A DNA stretch of 64,000 nucleotides from Pyxidicoccus caerfyrddinensis (GTDB lineage Bacteria > Myxococcota > Myxococcia > Myxococcales > Myxococcaceae), in contig NZ_JAAIYA010000032.1 of assembly GCF_010894405.1 (NCBI RefSeq), positions 78,190 to 142,189 on the forward strand, read 5' to 3'. The notes under the pieces were generated by a model that was not told where the DNA came from, did not search any database, and saw nothing but the letters and a program-made list of their open reading frames with translations. A program made the translations under genes and the position numbers. Below, in pieces: positions 55,189 through 63,999 of this stretch; positions within the stretch are counted from its first letter, which is position 1, and each line of letters starts with the position of its first letter.

Positions 55189-57009
55189 TCACGCGGCCTG
55201 TCGGGGCGGAAGCCCGTTGAGCACGTCGTGCAGCTCGGCCACGCGCTGCTCGTGGCCGGGAAGGGCCTGGAGGATGTCGATGGCCCGCTGGAGCGCGGCG
55301 CGGGCGGCCTCCGGGTTGTCGTGCCGCAGGTGGAGCCCGGACAGGTCCTCGAGCAGGGACACGAGGAAGGTGTTCCCGTCGCCGGCGGCCTCCTCCAGGC
55401 GCGCCATGGCCTCCTGGAGCAGGGCGTAGGCCTCCGGGTGGTCGCGCTCGAGCAGCGCGAGCGCGGCCTGGTGCCAGGCGAGGGCCTCCGCCAGCCGGTC
55501 CTGCTCCGCGTCCGTCGCGGCCACGGGCGCTCCGGCGGGGACGCCCTGCCCGGTGAGCGCGTGGTCCAGGAGCGTGAGCACCTCGCCCCCCAGCTCCTCC
55601 GCCAGCTTCTCCGCGTCGGTGAACAGCGTCAGCGCCGGGGCGTCCTCCACGGGGCGCCGCCCGGGGAGGCCCGCCACGCGCTGCACACGCTCGGACGGAG
55701 GCGGGTGCGAGTCGTACGCATCCACCGGGCGGGCGAACAGCTCCTCCTGGATGCGCGCCCGCAGCAGGGCCGGCGTGCCGCGCGCCGTGGCCTCGACGGT
55801 GCGGTAGATGTCCTTCGCGGGACGGCCCGCCTCGCGAAGGAGCGCCGCCACCGTCACTCCGCGGTGGAAGGTGTCCCCGTACTCGACGGTCTTCAGCAGC
55901 GCCCGGGCGAAGGTGTCCCCGCCGTAGGCCAGTGCTGAAACGCGGTCCGCCAGCAGCTCGCGGCGGCGAGCATGGCCGGCGGTGACCTGCAGGTAGACGA
56001 AGAAGTAGACGCGCAGGAACCAGTACACGGGGCTGAGCGCGGCCCAGCCCAGCGCCTGGATGCCGTGCATCGTGCGCACCACCTGCGTCTGGATGCGGCC
56101 GATGATGGGCGTCAGGCGCGTCTCGCCGTGGGAGAAGTGGCCGTACTCGTGGGCGAGGACGGCCTTCAGCTCGGACACGGTGAGGCCGCGCAGGGCGCCC
56201 AGGCCCAGGTGGAGGATGCGCTCGCCGCGCCCCAGCAGCACCTGGAGCCGGCCGCCGTCCTCGCGCACGCCGATGCCGACGCTCGGGAACAGCAGCACCC
56301 GGTCCACCTCACGGACCCCGGCGACCCCAGCCACCTCCGCCAGCGCGTGGAACAGCGCGGGGGCCTCGGCGGGGGTGAGCGTCCGGCCCTCGTCCGGCTC
56401 GGAGGTGTCGACGAAGAGGCCCCGGAGGATGGCGACGAGCCCACCGAAGCCGATGATGCCGATGACGGCCATCAGCTTCACGGAGAGGACCGGCAGCCGG
56501 AGCAGCCCGTAGAAGAGCCCGCCCGTCATCACCAGCGTCAGCGCGAGCAGCATCGGCACGGACACGTAGAACAGCAGCGAGGCGTACCAGAGCACCGCGC
56601 TGTAGAGCCGGTCCACGATGCGCTCGGACGGTGTCTGCTCCGCGCGCATCAGGTGGACGTGCTCCGAGCGGAGCTGCCCCAGCTGCACCGACGACAGCGC
56701 GCGCCCGGCGCCCCAGGTGCCCAGCAGCGACAGGACGAGGAACAGGGCCATCCCCAGCGACACCTGCCACGCGAGGCGGACGCGGCGCTGGTGGGTGAGC
56801 TCTGCTTCCGTGGAGGGCCGCGTCGCCGTGTCCGCTCCGGGCGCCGGGGCCACCGCGTCCTGCCCGACGATGCCCGTGGCGAGCAGGCGGCGGGACAGGG
56901 TCGCCTCGTCCATGGGCTTCACCACCTCGCGGCGGTAGACGTGCTCCGGCGGCTCCGCTCCCGGTTGGGCCTGGGCGACGAAGAGGGCGACGGCGACGAA
57001 GGCGTACAT
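55189..57009 (-). CDS. M48-family membrane metallopeptidase with C-terminal TPR-like helices
   Basis: This 606-residue protein has a signal sequence (MYAFVAVALFVAQAQPG) and membrane helices at LAWQVSLGMALFLVLSLLG and SVPMLLALTLVMTGGLF and nearby. The M48 zinc motif is HEYGHF in LKAVLAHEYGHFSHGE, with the later Glu in ELLADRVSALAYG. M48 proteases of this kind act in membrane protein quality control. The C-terminal ~130 residues repeat EALAWHQAALALLERDHPEAYALLQEA-type helices, a TPR-like addition. The ATG at 57009 makes the signal sequence N-terminal. Confidence 0.85.
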   Translation of the reverse strand: MYAFVAVALFVAQAQPGAEPPEHVYRREVVKPMDEATLSRRLLATGIVGQDAVAPAPGADTATRPSTEAELTHQRRVRLAWQVSLGMALFLVLSLLGTWGAGRALSSVQLGQLRSEHVHLMRAEQTPSERIVDRLYSAVLWYASLLFYVSVPMLLALTLVMTGGLFYGLLRLPVLSVKLMAVIGIIGFGGLVAILRGLFVDTSEPDEGRTLTPAEAPALFHALAEVAGVAGVREVDRVLLFPSVGIGVREDGGRLQVLLGRGERILHLGLGALRGLTVSELKAVLAHEYGHFSHGETRLTPIIGRIQTQVVRTMHGIQALGWAALSPVYWFLRVYFFVYLQVTAGHARRRELLADRVSALAYGGDTFARALLKTVEYGDTFHRGVTVAALLREAGRPAKDIYRTVEATARGTPALLRARIQEELFARPVDAYDSHPPPSERVQRVAGLPGRRPVEDAPALTLFTDAEKLAEELGGEVLTLLDHALTGQGVPAGAPVAATDAEQDRLAEALAWHQAALALLERDHPEAYALLQEAMARLEEAAGDGNTFLVSLLEDLSGLHLRHDNPEAARAALQRAIDILQALPGHEQRVAELHDVLNGLPPRQAA

Positions 57010-57109
57010 GGGGGCCCGCTCGGGAAGGACCTCTTTTAGCACGGGCCGTCAGGGGCCCGGGCGGAGGCAGGGAGGCGGGCGGCCAGCGCCGGGAGGGCCG
57101 CATCATTAT

Positions 57110-57985
57110 ATGTCTCGCGCGATGACCTCTTCGCTCGAAGCCCTGCCTGCCCCCGAAGCGACCGAAGGCGTGGAGACCCTGGTGCGGCTCCTGCGAGGCC
57201 GACGCACGGTGGTGCTCACCGGCGCCGGGTGCAGCACCGAGTCAGGCATCCCGGACTACCGGGGGCCGGGGACGCGGGCCCGCGCGCGCAATCCCATCCA
57301 GCACCGCGAGTACCTCACCCGGCCGGAGATTCGCGCGCGCTACTGGGCGCGCAGCCTGCTCGGTTGGCCGCGCTTCTCCTCGGCGAAGCCGAACGCCGCG
57401 CACCACGCGCTGGCCCAGATGGAGCGCAACGGCGTGGTGCCGGGGCTCATCACCCAGAACGTGGACCGGCTGCACCATGCGGCCGGCAGCTCGCGCGTCA
57501 TCGAGCTGCACGGAGCGCTGGCGCGCGTGCGCTGCCTGGACTGCGGCGAACAGGAGGCGCGGGTGGACCTGCAGGAGCGACTGCTGGCGCTCAATCCCGA
57601 CTTCGCCCACCACGTGCTGGAGCTGCGGCCGGACGGCGACGCGGAGCTGTCCTCGGAGCTGCTCCAGTCGTTCCACGTCCCCGCGTGCCTGCGCTGTGGC
57701 GGGACGCTGAAGCCGGACGTGGTGTTCTTCGGGGACAACGTGCCGGCGCCCACGGTGGAGGCGGCCTTCTCGCTGGTGGAGGAGGGCGACGCGCTGCTGG
57801 TGGTGGGCTCGTCGCTGGCCATCTTCTCCGGCTACCGCTTCCTCGTGCGCGCGTCCGAGCGACGCATGCCCATCGCCATCCTCAACATCGGCGAGTGCCG
57901 GGGCGTGGAATTGGCGGACGTGCGTGTGGAGGCGCGAGCCGGAGACGTGCTGCCCCGGCTCGCGGAGGCACTGGCGCGGGGGTGA
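57110..57985 (+). CDS. Sirtuin (Sir2) NAD-dependent protein deacetylase
   Basis: This 291-residue protein has the sirtuin NAD site GAGCSTESGIPDYRG, TQNVDRLHH, the catalytic His in ELHGAL, two CxxC zinc pairs (CLDC and CLRC), KPDVVFFGD, VVGSSLA and a closing LNIGE. It removes acyl groups from lysines with NAD cleavage. The sequence most resembles the class II/SIRT4-like group, by QNVDRLHHAAGS. ATG 57110 is used; ATG 57122 gives 287 residues. A hairpin overlaps the stop codon region. It is divergent from the M48 gene. Confidence 0.9.
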   Translation: MSRAMTSSLEALPAPEATEGVETLVRLLRGRRTVVLTGAGCSTESGIPDYRGPGTRARARNPIQHREYLTRPEIRARYWARSLLGWPRFSSAKPNAAHHALAQMERNGVVPGLITQNVDRLHHAAGSSRVIELHGALARVRCLDCGEQEARVDLQERLLALNPDFAHHVLELRPDGDAELSSELLQSFHVPACLRCGGTLKPDVVFFGDNVPAPTVEAAFSLVEEGDALLVVGSSLAIFSGYRFLVRASERRMPIAILNIGECRGVELADVRVEARAGDVLPRLAEALARG

Positions 57986-57997
57986 AATACCCGCGCC
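57973..57997 (+). terminator. Hairpin spanning the sirtuin stop codon
   Basis: GGCGCGGG (57973-57980) pairs perfectly with CCCGCGCC (57990-57997) across a 9-base loop that contains the TGA. A second, weaker stem (58005-58012 with 58036-58043) follows and could serve the convergent aldehyde dehydrogenase gene. Confidence 0.5.
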
Positions 57998-58048
57998 CTT
58001 CGCAAGCGCCGGAGGGCCCGCGCGGCTGGCGGACCCCGGCGCTGCCGC

Positions 58049-59434
58049 TCAGAACCGCAGCCGGTAGTGCAGGGACTTCGGCCGCGTCAGCGAGTCGAAG
58101 CCGAGCCCGCTCAGCGTCACCCCGCGTCCGGAGTCCTTCACGCCGCTCCATGGCAGCGCGGGGTCCAGTGAGTCGCAGCGGTTCATGTAGACGGTGCCCG
58201 CCTCCAGCTGTCGCGCCAGCCGGTCCGCGCGGTCCCTGTCGGACGTCCAGACGCTCGCGGTGAGGCCCAGGCTGGACGCGTTCATCCGCGCCAGGGCCTC
58301 CTCGTCGGAGCTGACGGAGGCGATGGGCAGGAGCGGCCCGAAGGACTCCTCGCGCATCACCTTCGCATCCGCGCTCACGTCCTTGAGCAGCGTCGGCTCG
58401 AAGAAGCGGCCCTTCCCGTTCATCTGCGTGGGGCGGCCGCCGCACACGAGCTTCGCGCCCCGGCGGGTGGCGTCCTGGACGAACGTCTCCAGCTCCGCCG
58501 GGTGCCAAGGCTGGGCGATGGGGCCGAGCGTCGTCTTGTCGGACTCCGGGTCGCCCAGCACGTACGCGCGCACCAGCGGCTCCACCGCGTCCACGAAGCG
58601 CTGATACAGCGACTGGTGCACGTACACGCGCTCCACCGCGCAGCAGCTCTGGCCGGCGTTGTACATGGCGCCGTCGACGATGTTCTCCACCGTCTTGTCG
58701 AAGTCGCAGTCCGGCGCGACGTAGGCCGGGTCATTGCCGCCCAGCTCCAGGCCGATGTGCAGGAAGCGGCCCTTCGCCGCCGCCTGCATCTTGTGCCCGC
58801 CGAGCACCGAGCCGGTGAACAGCACGTGGTCCACCCGCGTGTCCCCGACGAGCTTCTCCGTCGCGGCGTAGTCCAGGAAGATGGCCTGCACCGTGCCCTC
58901 GGGCGCGCCTGCCTCGGCGAAGGCGCGGGCGAAGTGCTCACCGCACAGGGGCGTGCGCGGCGAGTGCTTCAGCACCACGGCGTTGCCCGCCAGCACGGCC
59001 GGCGCCACGGCATTCACCGCGGTGAGCAGCGGGTAGTTCCACGCGGGCAGGTCCAGCACCACGCCGAGCGGCTCCTTGGCAATCCTCCGCTCGAAGCCGT
59101 CCTTGGGCGGCAGGATGATGTCCGCGAGCGACTCGGCGGCAATGGACGCCATGTGGCGCAGCCGTCCCGCCATGCCGCCCACCTCGCCGCGGGCCTGCGA
59201 GAGCGGCTTGCCCATCTGCCGGGTGATGTCGCGGGCGATGGCGTCGGCGTGCTTCTCCATCACCTCGCAGGCGCGCAGCACCAGCTTCACGCGCTCCTGC
59301 ACGCTCATCGCGCGCAGCGCACGCGAGGCGCTCCGGGCGCGCTCCAGCACGGCGTCCAGCTGGGCGGGAGAGGTGGGCTCCACCGAGGCGGCGACGTCGC
59401 CGGTGTAAGGGCTGTCGACGATGTGTGTGCTCAT
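58049..59434 (-). CDS. Aldehyde dehydrogenase
   Basis: This 461-residue NAD(P)-dependent enzyme has LPAWNYPLLTAVNAVAPAVLAGN for substrate and cofactor entry, VLFTGSVLGG in the Rossmann region, the general-base Glu in LELGGNDPAYV, and the catalytic C264 in NAGQSCCAVER. EESFGPLLPI and a C-terminal GVKDSGRG are also conserved. It oxidises an aldehyde to an acid; the segment around CDFDKTVENIVDGAMYNAGQ fits the succinate-semialdehyde-like group, but the substrate is not proven. ATG 59434 is used; the upstream extension has no conservation. It converges with the sirtuin gene. Confidence 0.9.
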   Translation of the reverse strand: MSTHIVDSPYTGDVAASVEPTSPAQLDAVLERARSASRALRAMSVQERVKLVLRACEVMEKHADAIARDITRQMGKPLSQARGEVGGMAGRLRHMASIAAESLADIILPPKDGFERRIAKEPLGVVLDLPAWNYPLLTAVNAVAPAVLAGNAVVLKHSPRTPLCGEHFARAFAEAGAPEGTVQAIFLDYAATEKLVGDTRVDHVLFTGSVLGGHKMQAAAKGRFLHIGLELGGNDPAYVAPDCDFDKTVENIVDGAMYNAGQSCCAVERVYVHQSLYQRFVDAVEPLVRAYVLGDPESDKTTLGPIAQPWHPAELETFVQDATRRGAKLVCGGRPTQMNGKGRFFEPTLLKDVSADAKVMREESFGPLLPIASVSSDEEALARMNASSLGLTASVWTSDRDRADRLARQLEAGTVYMNRCDSLDPALPWSGVKDSGRGVTLSGLGFDSLTRPKSLHYRLRF

Positions 59435-59635
59435 GGGGACCAGGAAAGCCGACGGACGCGGGAGCGTCACGGCCCGGAGAAGGGGAGAGCGCGCTTTACG
59501 ACAGAGCGTGACGGGCAATTGTTATCGGTCCATCGCCCCAAGGGCCGGGCATGATGCGCCCTGCCGCCGTGCCGCCTGCAGGGCAGCCGGGCAGACCGGC
59601 CCTCTCGTGAGCCCGCGGCGTGGCCGGGGAGCGTC

Positions 59636-61360
59636 ATGCACTTCGTCTCGAAGGTCGACGGGCTGGACTACGTGGTGGTGCTGGACGGGCTCGCGCTGTC
59701 GTCGTGGTGCCTGCCCGACGAGGTGGTGTCCGATGTGAACATCCACGCGTCGAGCGAGGGCCTGCTATCCACCGATGCAGCGGGCAGGCTCGTGCTCGCC
59801 TGGGACGACAGCCACGACCGGAGCCACCTCGTCGCGGTGGACACGCTGGAGCGCGAGCGTCGCTACGCCCGCTTCCAGCTCAAGCCCTCGTTGCTCGACG
59901 CCTCGGGCGAAGCGCTGCTGCGGGTGATGGACCTCGGCGCTCCTTCGATGCTGGAGCGCCTCACCCTGAAGGCAGAGCCCGAGGGCTCGCGGCCGCTCCC
60001 GTTCCCGGAGGAAGAGCCGGTGCTGCTGTCCACGGCGTGGAATGCGCCCCGCTGGTCCCGCCCCCGGTGCGCCGGCCGGGCGGGGCTCGTGGCCACTGTC
60101 GGTGCGGATGGGCACGCGCTGCTGGCGGACTTCCGCGACTTCGACGCGCCCCGGGTGGTGGCCTCGGCCCGGCTGTGGGTGCCTCCCACCTGGGACGTGC
60201 GGCTCACGCCCTTCGAGGATGCGCTCGGCATCGTCGCCCATGACGTCGTGCACGGGACGGCCACAGTGTGGCGCGTGTCCGGCCGCGACGTCTTCGAGCG
60301 CAAGGAGCTCCCCGCCCTCACGATGCCGACCTTCGCCACGAAGGACGTGCTGCTCACCCAGGTATCCGCCGATTCGCTCCAGCGCCTGTCGCTTCACGAC
60401 GGCACGTCCCGCACGCTCCGGCTCCCCGCCACGGGACGCGAGACGGGGCTGGTGCCCCATGGCCCGGGGGCGCCCATCGCGAGCGGTGACGTCACCGCGT
60501 TCCTCCCCTGGCATGGCGAGAGCCTCTTCCTCTTCGACGCGGACACGGACGAGCCGTCCGAGGTGTCACGCCTGCTGCCCGAGGACTCGCGCGAGCTGCG
60601 GCGGTTCCTCCTGGAGCGGGTGCGCCTGGCGAACGAGGCCGCGCGCTCCACCGGCACGCGCTTCGAGCTGAAGGCGCTGGACCTGACACCCAAGCATCAC
60701 CACTACAGCGTGGCGCTGTCCGCACACGGGGGCGACGGAAGCCTCTGGGCGCGCACGGTGATGGGAGCGCTGCAGGGCATGTACTCGGAGCTGGTGGAGC
60801 AGCGGGAGGGACCGTGGCGACTGGGCTCCATGAGCCATCCGAACATCTCGGAGCGGCACTGCCCCACCACCAGCGCGGACGAGGTGGCGTCCATCCTCGG
60901 GCGCATGGACCACCACTGCTTCCGCCTCTCCAGCCTCACCACCATCATCGACGGCCTCTACGAGCGCAGCCTCATGTCCAGATGGAACACGGAGGCCGTC
61001 GAGCCACCCCTCACGGATGACGCCGCGCGCATGTTGCTCCAGGTGTTCCTCACCGGGCTCACCTCGCCGTCGCCCGTCAGCCTCACGCAGCAGGTGGAGC
61101 GGTGGCGGCAGTCCCCCATGCCCATCTCCGAGCTGGCCGCGCGGGTGCCACGCCTCCACCCCTCTCACGCTCGTGCCGAGCCCCGGCTGCTCGATGCGCT
61201 CGCGAGGCTGGCCGCGGTGCACCTCCATGCGCGAGCGGGGCCGCTCCTGGAGGCCCTGGCGAAGGACGCGCACCCCGACCTCCTCAACAACGGACGTCAT
61301 GGCGTGCTGGAGGTCCAGCGATGGTGGGCGGGCCGGCACCCGGGGCCCGAGCGCTGGTGA
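59636..61360 (+). CDS. Uncharacterised large protein
   Basis: This 574-residue cytosolic protein has no recognised domain. The first ~320 residues show repeated short strands with Asp/Gly turns (VVVLDGLALSSWCLPDEV, GRLVLAWDDSHDRSHLVAVD, LVATVGADGHALLADFRDF), suggesting a beta-propeller. The C-terminal ~250 residues are helical, with a KHHHYSVALSAHGGDGSLWARTVMG segment. The long open frame and GC-rich third positions argue it is a real gene. Neighbours give no clue to its job. Confidence 0.65.
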   Translation: MHFVSKVDGLDYVVVLDGLALSSWCLPDEVVSDVNIHASSEGLLSTDAAGRLVLAWDDSHDRSHLVAVDTLERERRYARFQLKPSLLDASGEALLRVMDLGAPSMLERLTLKAEPEGSRPLPFPEEEPVLLSTAWNAPRWSRPRCAGRAGLVATVGADGHALLADFRDFDAPRVVASARLWVPPTWDVRLTPFEDALGIVAHDVVHGTATVWRVSGRDVFERKELPALTMPTFATKDVLLTQVSADSLQRLSLHDGTSRTLRLPATGRETGLVPHGPGAPIASGDVTAFLPWHGESLFLFDADTDEPSEVSRLLPEDSRELRRFLLERVRLANEAARSTGTRFELKALDLTPKHHHYSVALSAHGGDGSLWARTVMGALQGMYSELVEQREGPWRLGSMSHPNISERHCPTTSADEVASILGRMDHHCFRLSSLTTIIDGLYERSLMSRWNTEAVEPPLTDDAARMLLQVFLTGLTSPSPVSLTQQVERWRQSPMPISELAARVPRLHPSHARAEPRLLDALARLAAVHLHARAGPLLEALAKDAHPDLLNNGRHGVLEVQRWWAGRHPGPERW

Positions 61361-61422
61361 CCCCCTCGCCAGCGTTCTCGTAGAAGTTTTCCGGCCGGTC
61401 TGACCGAAGCCCTGGAAACAGA

Positions 61423-62800
61423 GACACCGTTTCCAGCGGCGACCGGCTGAGCGCCATCGCCGCGCGCTACAACACCACGGTGGAGAAGTTGGCCAAGGCC
61501 AACAACATCGCGGACCCGAACAAGATTCGGGCGGGCCAGAAGCTCGTCATCCCCGACGGCTTCGAGAAGCCGGCCGCGCGCGGTGGCGGCTCCAAGCCCG
61601 CGCCGGGCGGCGACAACTTCGCGGCCACGTCCGCGAAGAAGGGCCCGGTGAAGGACGACGACGGCCGCAAGTTCCCCACGTCGCGTGACGGCACGCCGAT
61701 GTATCGCCAGGGCGACCCGCAGTGGGGCTCGCGCCGGCTGGGCAGCAGCTCCAGCCTGGCCGCCGCCGGCTGCGCGATGACGGCCACCGCGATGGCGGTG
61801 AGCAAGGTTCGCGGCAAGGTCATCAACCCCGGCGAGATGGACGCGTACCTGGACAAGAACCACGGCTACTCCGGCAACGCGCTCATCTGGGGCTCGGCGG
61901 CGAGGATGGGCGGCCTGGGCGCGGCCAGGCAGGCGTGGAGCCTCAACATCATCAACAAGCAGATCGACGCCGGCCGTCCGGTGGTGGTGGGCGTGGACCA
62001 CAGCCCGGGCAGCAACGGCGGCGCCAATGGCACCGACCACTGGATTGCCATCACCGGTCGCGGCAAGGCACGGCTCCGTGAAGGGCATGGCGCTGCCGGG
62101 CAAGGACCTGGAGAAGGGCGCGCGCGGCGCGGCCGTGGAGCAGCTCCAGAAGGCGCTGGTGAAGGGCGGCTACATGAGCCAGGCCGAGATGAACACCGGC
62201 CCGGGCACGTTCGGCCCTCGCACCGAGGAGGCGCTGAAGGAGTTCCAGAAGGCGAACGGCGTGAAGAGCACCGGCTATTACGGCCCGCTGACCCGCGCTG
62301 CCTTCGAGAAGCTGGGCGGCAGCACCTCCAAGGGCGCCGCCGAGGGCCCGAAGGGGACGGACGACGCGAAGCCGGCGAAGGGCAACAACGACCTGAGCGG
62401 CTTCACGTCGAACAAGTACGACGGCATCATCAACGACATGTCGAAGAAGTACGGCGTGCCCGCGCGGCTCATCAAGGCGGTCATCCAGCAGGAGTCGGCG
62501 CTCAACCCGAACGCCACCTTGGGCGTCGGCGCGAAGGGCCTGATTCAGCTGATGTCGGCCACGGCGCAGGAGCTGGGCGTGAAGGACCGCACGGACCCGC
62601 GCCAGAGCATCGAGGGCGGCACGAAGTACCTGGCCCAGCAGCTCAAGCGCTACAAGCGTGACGTGCGGCTGGCGCTCGCTGCGTACAACGCGGGCACGGG
62701 CAACGTGGACAAGTACCACGGCGTGCCGCCGTTCACGGAGACGCAGAACTAAGTGAAGAAGATCACCGGTTGGTACAACGGCGCGGGCCCGGCGGCCTGA
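61423..62800 (+). pseudogene. Decayed LysM / C39-like peptidase / PG-binding / lytic transglycosylase gene
   Basis: The frame opens in the middle of a LysM repeat (DTVSSGDRLSAIAARYNTTVEK...VIP) with no start codon between the preceding stop and that repeat. A C39-like papain-type part follows (MYRQGDPQWGSRRLG, AAAGCAMTATAMAV, DHWIAITGRG). At about 62060 the sense shifts to another frame: a PG-binding-1 domain (GARGAAVEQLQKALVKGGYM...GPRTEEALKEFQKANG) and then an SLT transglycosylase (IKAVIQQESALNP, GAKGLIQLM, ALAAYNAGTGNV). A TAA at 62750 interrupts what would be TQN-Y-VKKITGWYN; coding sense continues to 62800. Three lesions therefore break one murein hydrolase gene. Sequencing error at one site cannot explain all three. 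Confidence 0.7.
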
Positions 62801-62824
62801 TTCGCACGCTGGCTCGAAGTACCG

Positions 62825-62854
62825 CGGCCCGGTCACCTCGTGGTGGCCGGGCCG
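62825..62854 (+). terminator. Strong hairpin terminator
   Basis: CGGCCCGG-T-CACC pairs with GGTG-G-CCGGGCCG (13 bp including one G-U) across a TCGT loop, followed by a T-containing stretch. It lies between the decayed gene and the convergent SRPBCC gene. Confidence 0.75.
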
Positions 62855-62889
62855 TTGTCGTTCCTCCGTCCTCGCGGCGCTGTCACCCG

Positions 62890-63387
62890 CTATGCGGCCG
62901 CCTGTGAAACCAGCAGCTCCTCGAGCTTGTCGTAGCTCGTCGCCACGCCGCGCTCCATCGGCGTCTTGAGGACCGCTTCGAGCGCCTCCTTCGAGGCGTA
63001 GCGCATCGTGCTGGTGACGGTCGTCTTTCCGTCCTGCTCGACGAAGGTGAGGGTGCCCACCGCTTCACCCGGGTACCAGGCGTCGTCGAACACCTCGGTG
63101 CTCACGAGGCGCTCGCCGGGGACGATTTCACGGTACACGCCGCGCATTCCCATGTTGCCCGTCCCGGGGCGGCTCCAGACGAAGCGGTAGCCTCCGCCCA
63201 CCTTCAGGTCGACCTCGCAGACCGTCATCGACCAGCCGTTCTGGACGCCGAGCCAGCGCTTGAGGAGCTCGGGCCGCGTCCAGGCGTCGAAGACGAGCCG
63301 GCGAGGTGCATTGAAGACCCGCGTCATGACGAGGTCCCGGTCGCCCTCGGTCCTGAGACTCAGCTTCCCGACGTTGTTCGTGGTCAT
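62890..63387 (-). CDS. SRPBCC (AHSA1-like) protein
   Basis: This 165-residue protein has the AHA1/START-like helix-grip fold: MTRVFNAPRRLVFDAWTRPELLKRWLG, VGGGYRFVWSRP, GVYREIVPGERLVSTEVF, and a long C-terminal helix. Such proteins bind hydrophobic ligands; many lie in operons with an ArsR gene, as here. Its ATG overlaps the upstream stop (ATGA), so it is translationally coupled to the regulator. The ligand is unknown. Confidence 0.88.
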   Translation of the reverse strand: MTTNNVGKLSLRTEGDRDLVMTRVFNAPRRLVFDAWTRPELLKRWLGVQNGWSMTVCEVDLKVGGGYRFVWSRPGTGNMGMRGVYREIVPGERLVSTEVFDDAWYPGEAVGTLTFVEQDGKTTVTSTMRYASKEALEAVLKTPMERGVATSYDKLEELLVSQAAA

Positions 63388-63770
63388 TTCTTCTTCCTCC
63401 GCGTGGTGGGCTCTGTTGCTTCCAGGGTCTTCAGTTCCTCGAGCACGGCGTCGAGCCGCTCGAAGTTCGCCTCCCAGAACTGGCGGTACTTCTCCATCCA
63501 GGCGTTCGCCTCCGCGAGCGGCGCGGCCTCCAGGCGGCGGGGGCGCCGCTGTGCATCGACACCGCTCGAAATCAGCCCCGCGCGCTCGAGCACCTTGAGG
63601 TGCTTGGAGATGGCGGGCTGGCTCATGGCGAACGGCTCGGCCAGTTCCGCCACCGACGCCTCACCCGAAGCCAGCCGGGCGAGGATGGCCCGCCGCGTGG
63701 GGTCGGCGAGCGCCGCGAAGGTCGCGTCGAGGCGCGAAGACGTCAGCTGTCCATGACTCGTTGGTTTCAT
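63384..63770 (-). CDS. ArsR-family regulator of the SRPBCC operon
   Basis: This 128-residue winged-helix protein has FAALADPTRRAILARLASGEASVAELAEPFAMSQPAISKHLKVLERAGLI, a full ArsR DNA-binding domain. The C-terminal helix (WMEKYRQFWEANFERLDAVLEEL) would dimerise. It is the first gene of a two-gene operon with the SRPBCC gene, the usual arrangement. No ribosome site precedes the ATG; an inverted repeat overlaps the start, so the mRNA may be leaderless and self-repressed (inference). Confidence 0.88.
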   Translation of the reverse strand: MKPTSHGQLTSSRLDATFAALADPTRRAILARLASGEASVAELAEPFAMSQPAISKHLKVLERAGLISSGVDAQRRPRRLEAAPLAEANAWMEKYRQFWEANFERLDAVLEELKTLEATEPTTRRKKK

Positions 63771-63784
63771 AACCTTATGGTTAT
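63769..63784. promoter_or_regulatory. Inverted repeat overlapping the arsR start codon
   Basis: ATAACC-TTAT-GGTTAT is a perfect 6-bp inverted repeat whose last two bases lie inside the ATG (63768-63770). The region is AT-rich (ATTAAATAACC on the minus strand), a good -10-like and operator candidate in this GC-rich context. Confidence 0.6.
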
Positions 63785-63891
63785 TTAATGGCCTGACGGT
63801 GCGGGCGTCAACCCCGGCCGCGGCATCCGTCGTGCGAGCCCCGGCCCGGGCCGCCCACCGCCCGGAAGGAACGTTGGCTCTGTCTCGACCC

Positions 63892-63999
63892 TCATGCGGA
63901 CATGAGCAGGGCGCAATTGTGGAGGATGCCACGCAGCAGCACGTCGCGCTGGCGAGCGGCCCAGCTGCGGGCGGGGATGAGGTCGCCAAAGCGGCGTTT
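63892..63999 (-). CDS. C-terminal end of a probable transposase, cut by window edge
   Basis: On the minus strand 35 codons end at TGA 63892-63894. They read KRRFGDLIPARSWAARQRDV and then a helix (LLRGILHNCALLMSA). This resembles the tail of DDE transposases of the IS4/IS5 type, where RFGD...ARSW lies after the third catalytic residue. The rest of the gene lies beyond the window. The 107 bp between it and the arsR promoter hold nothing else recognisable. Confidence 0.5.
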   Translation of the reverse strand, partial: KRRFGDLIPARSWAARQRDVLLRGILHNCALLMSA

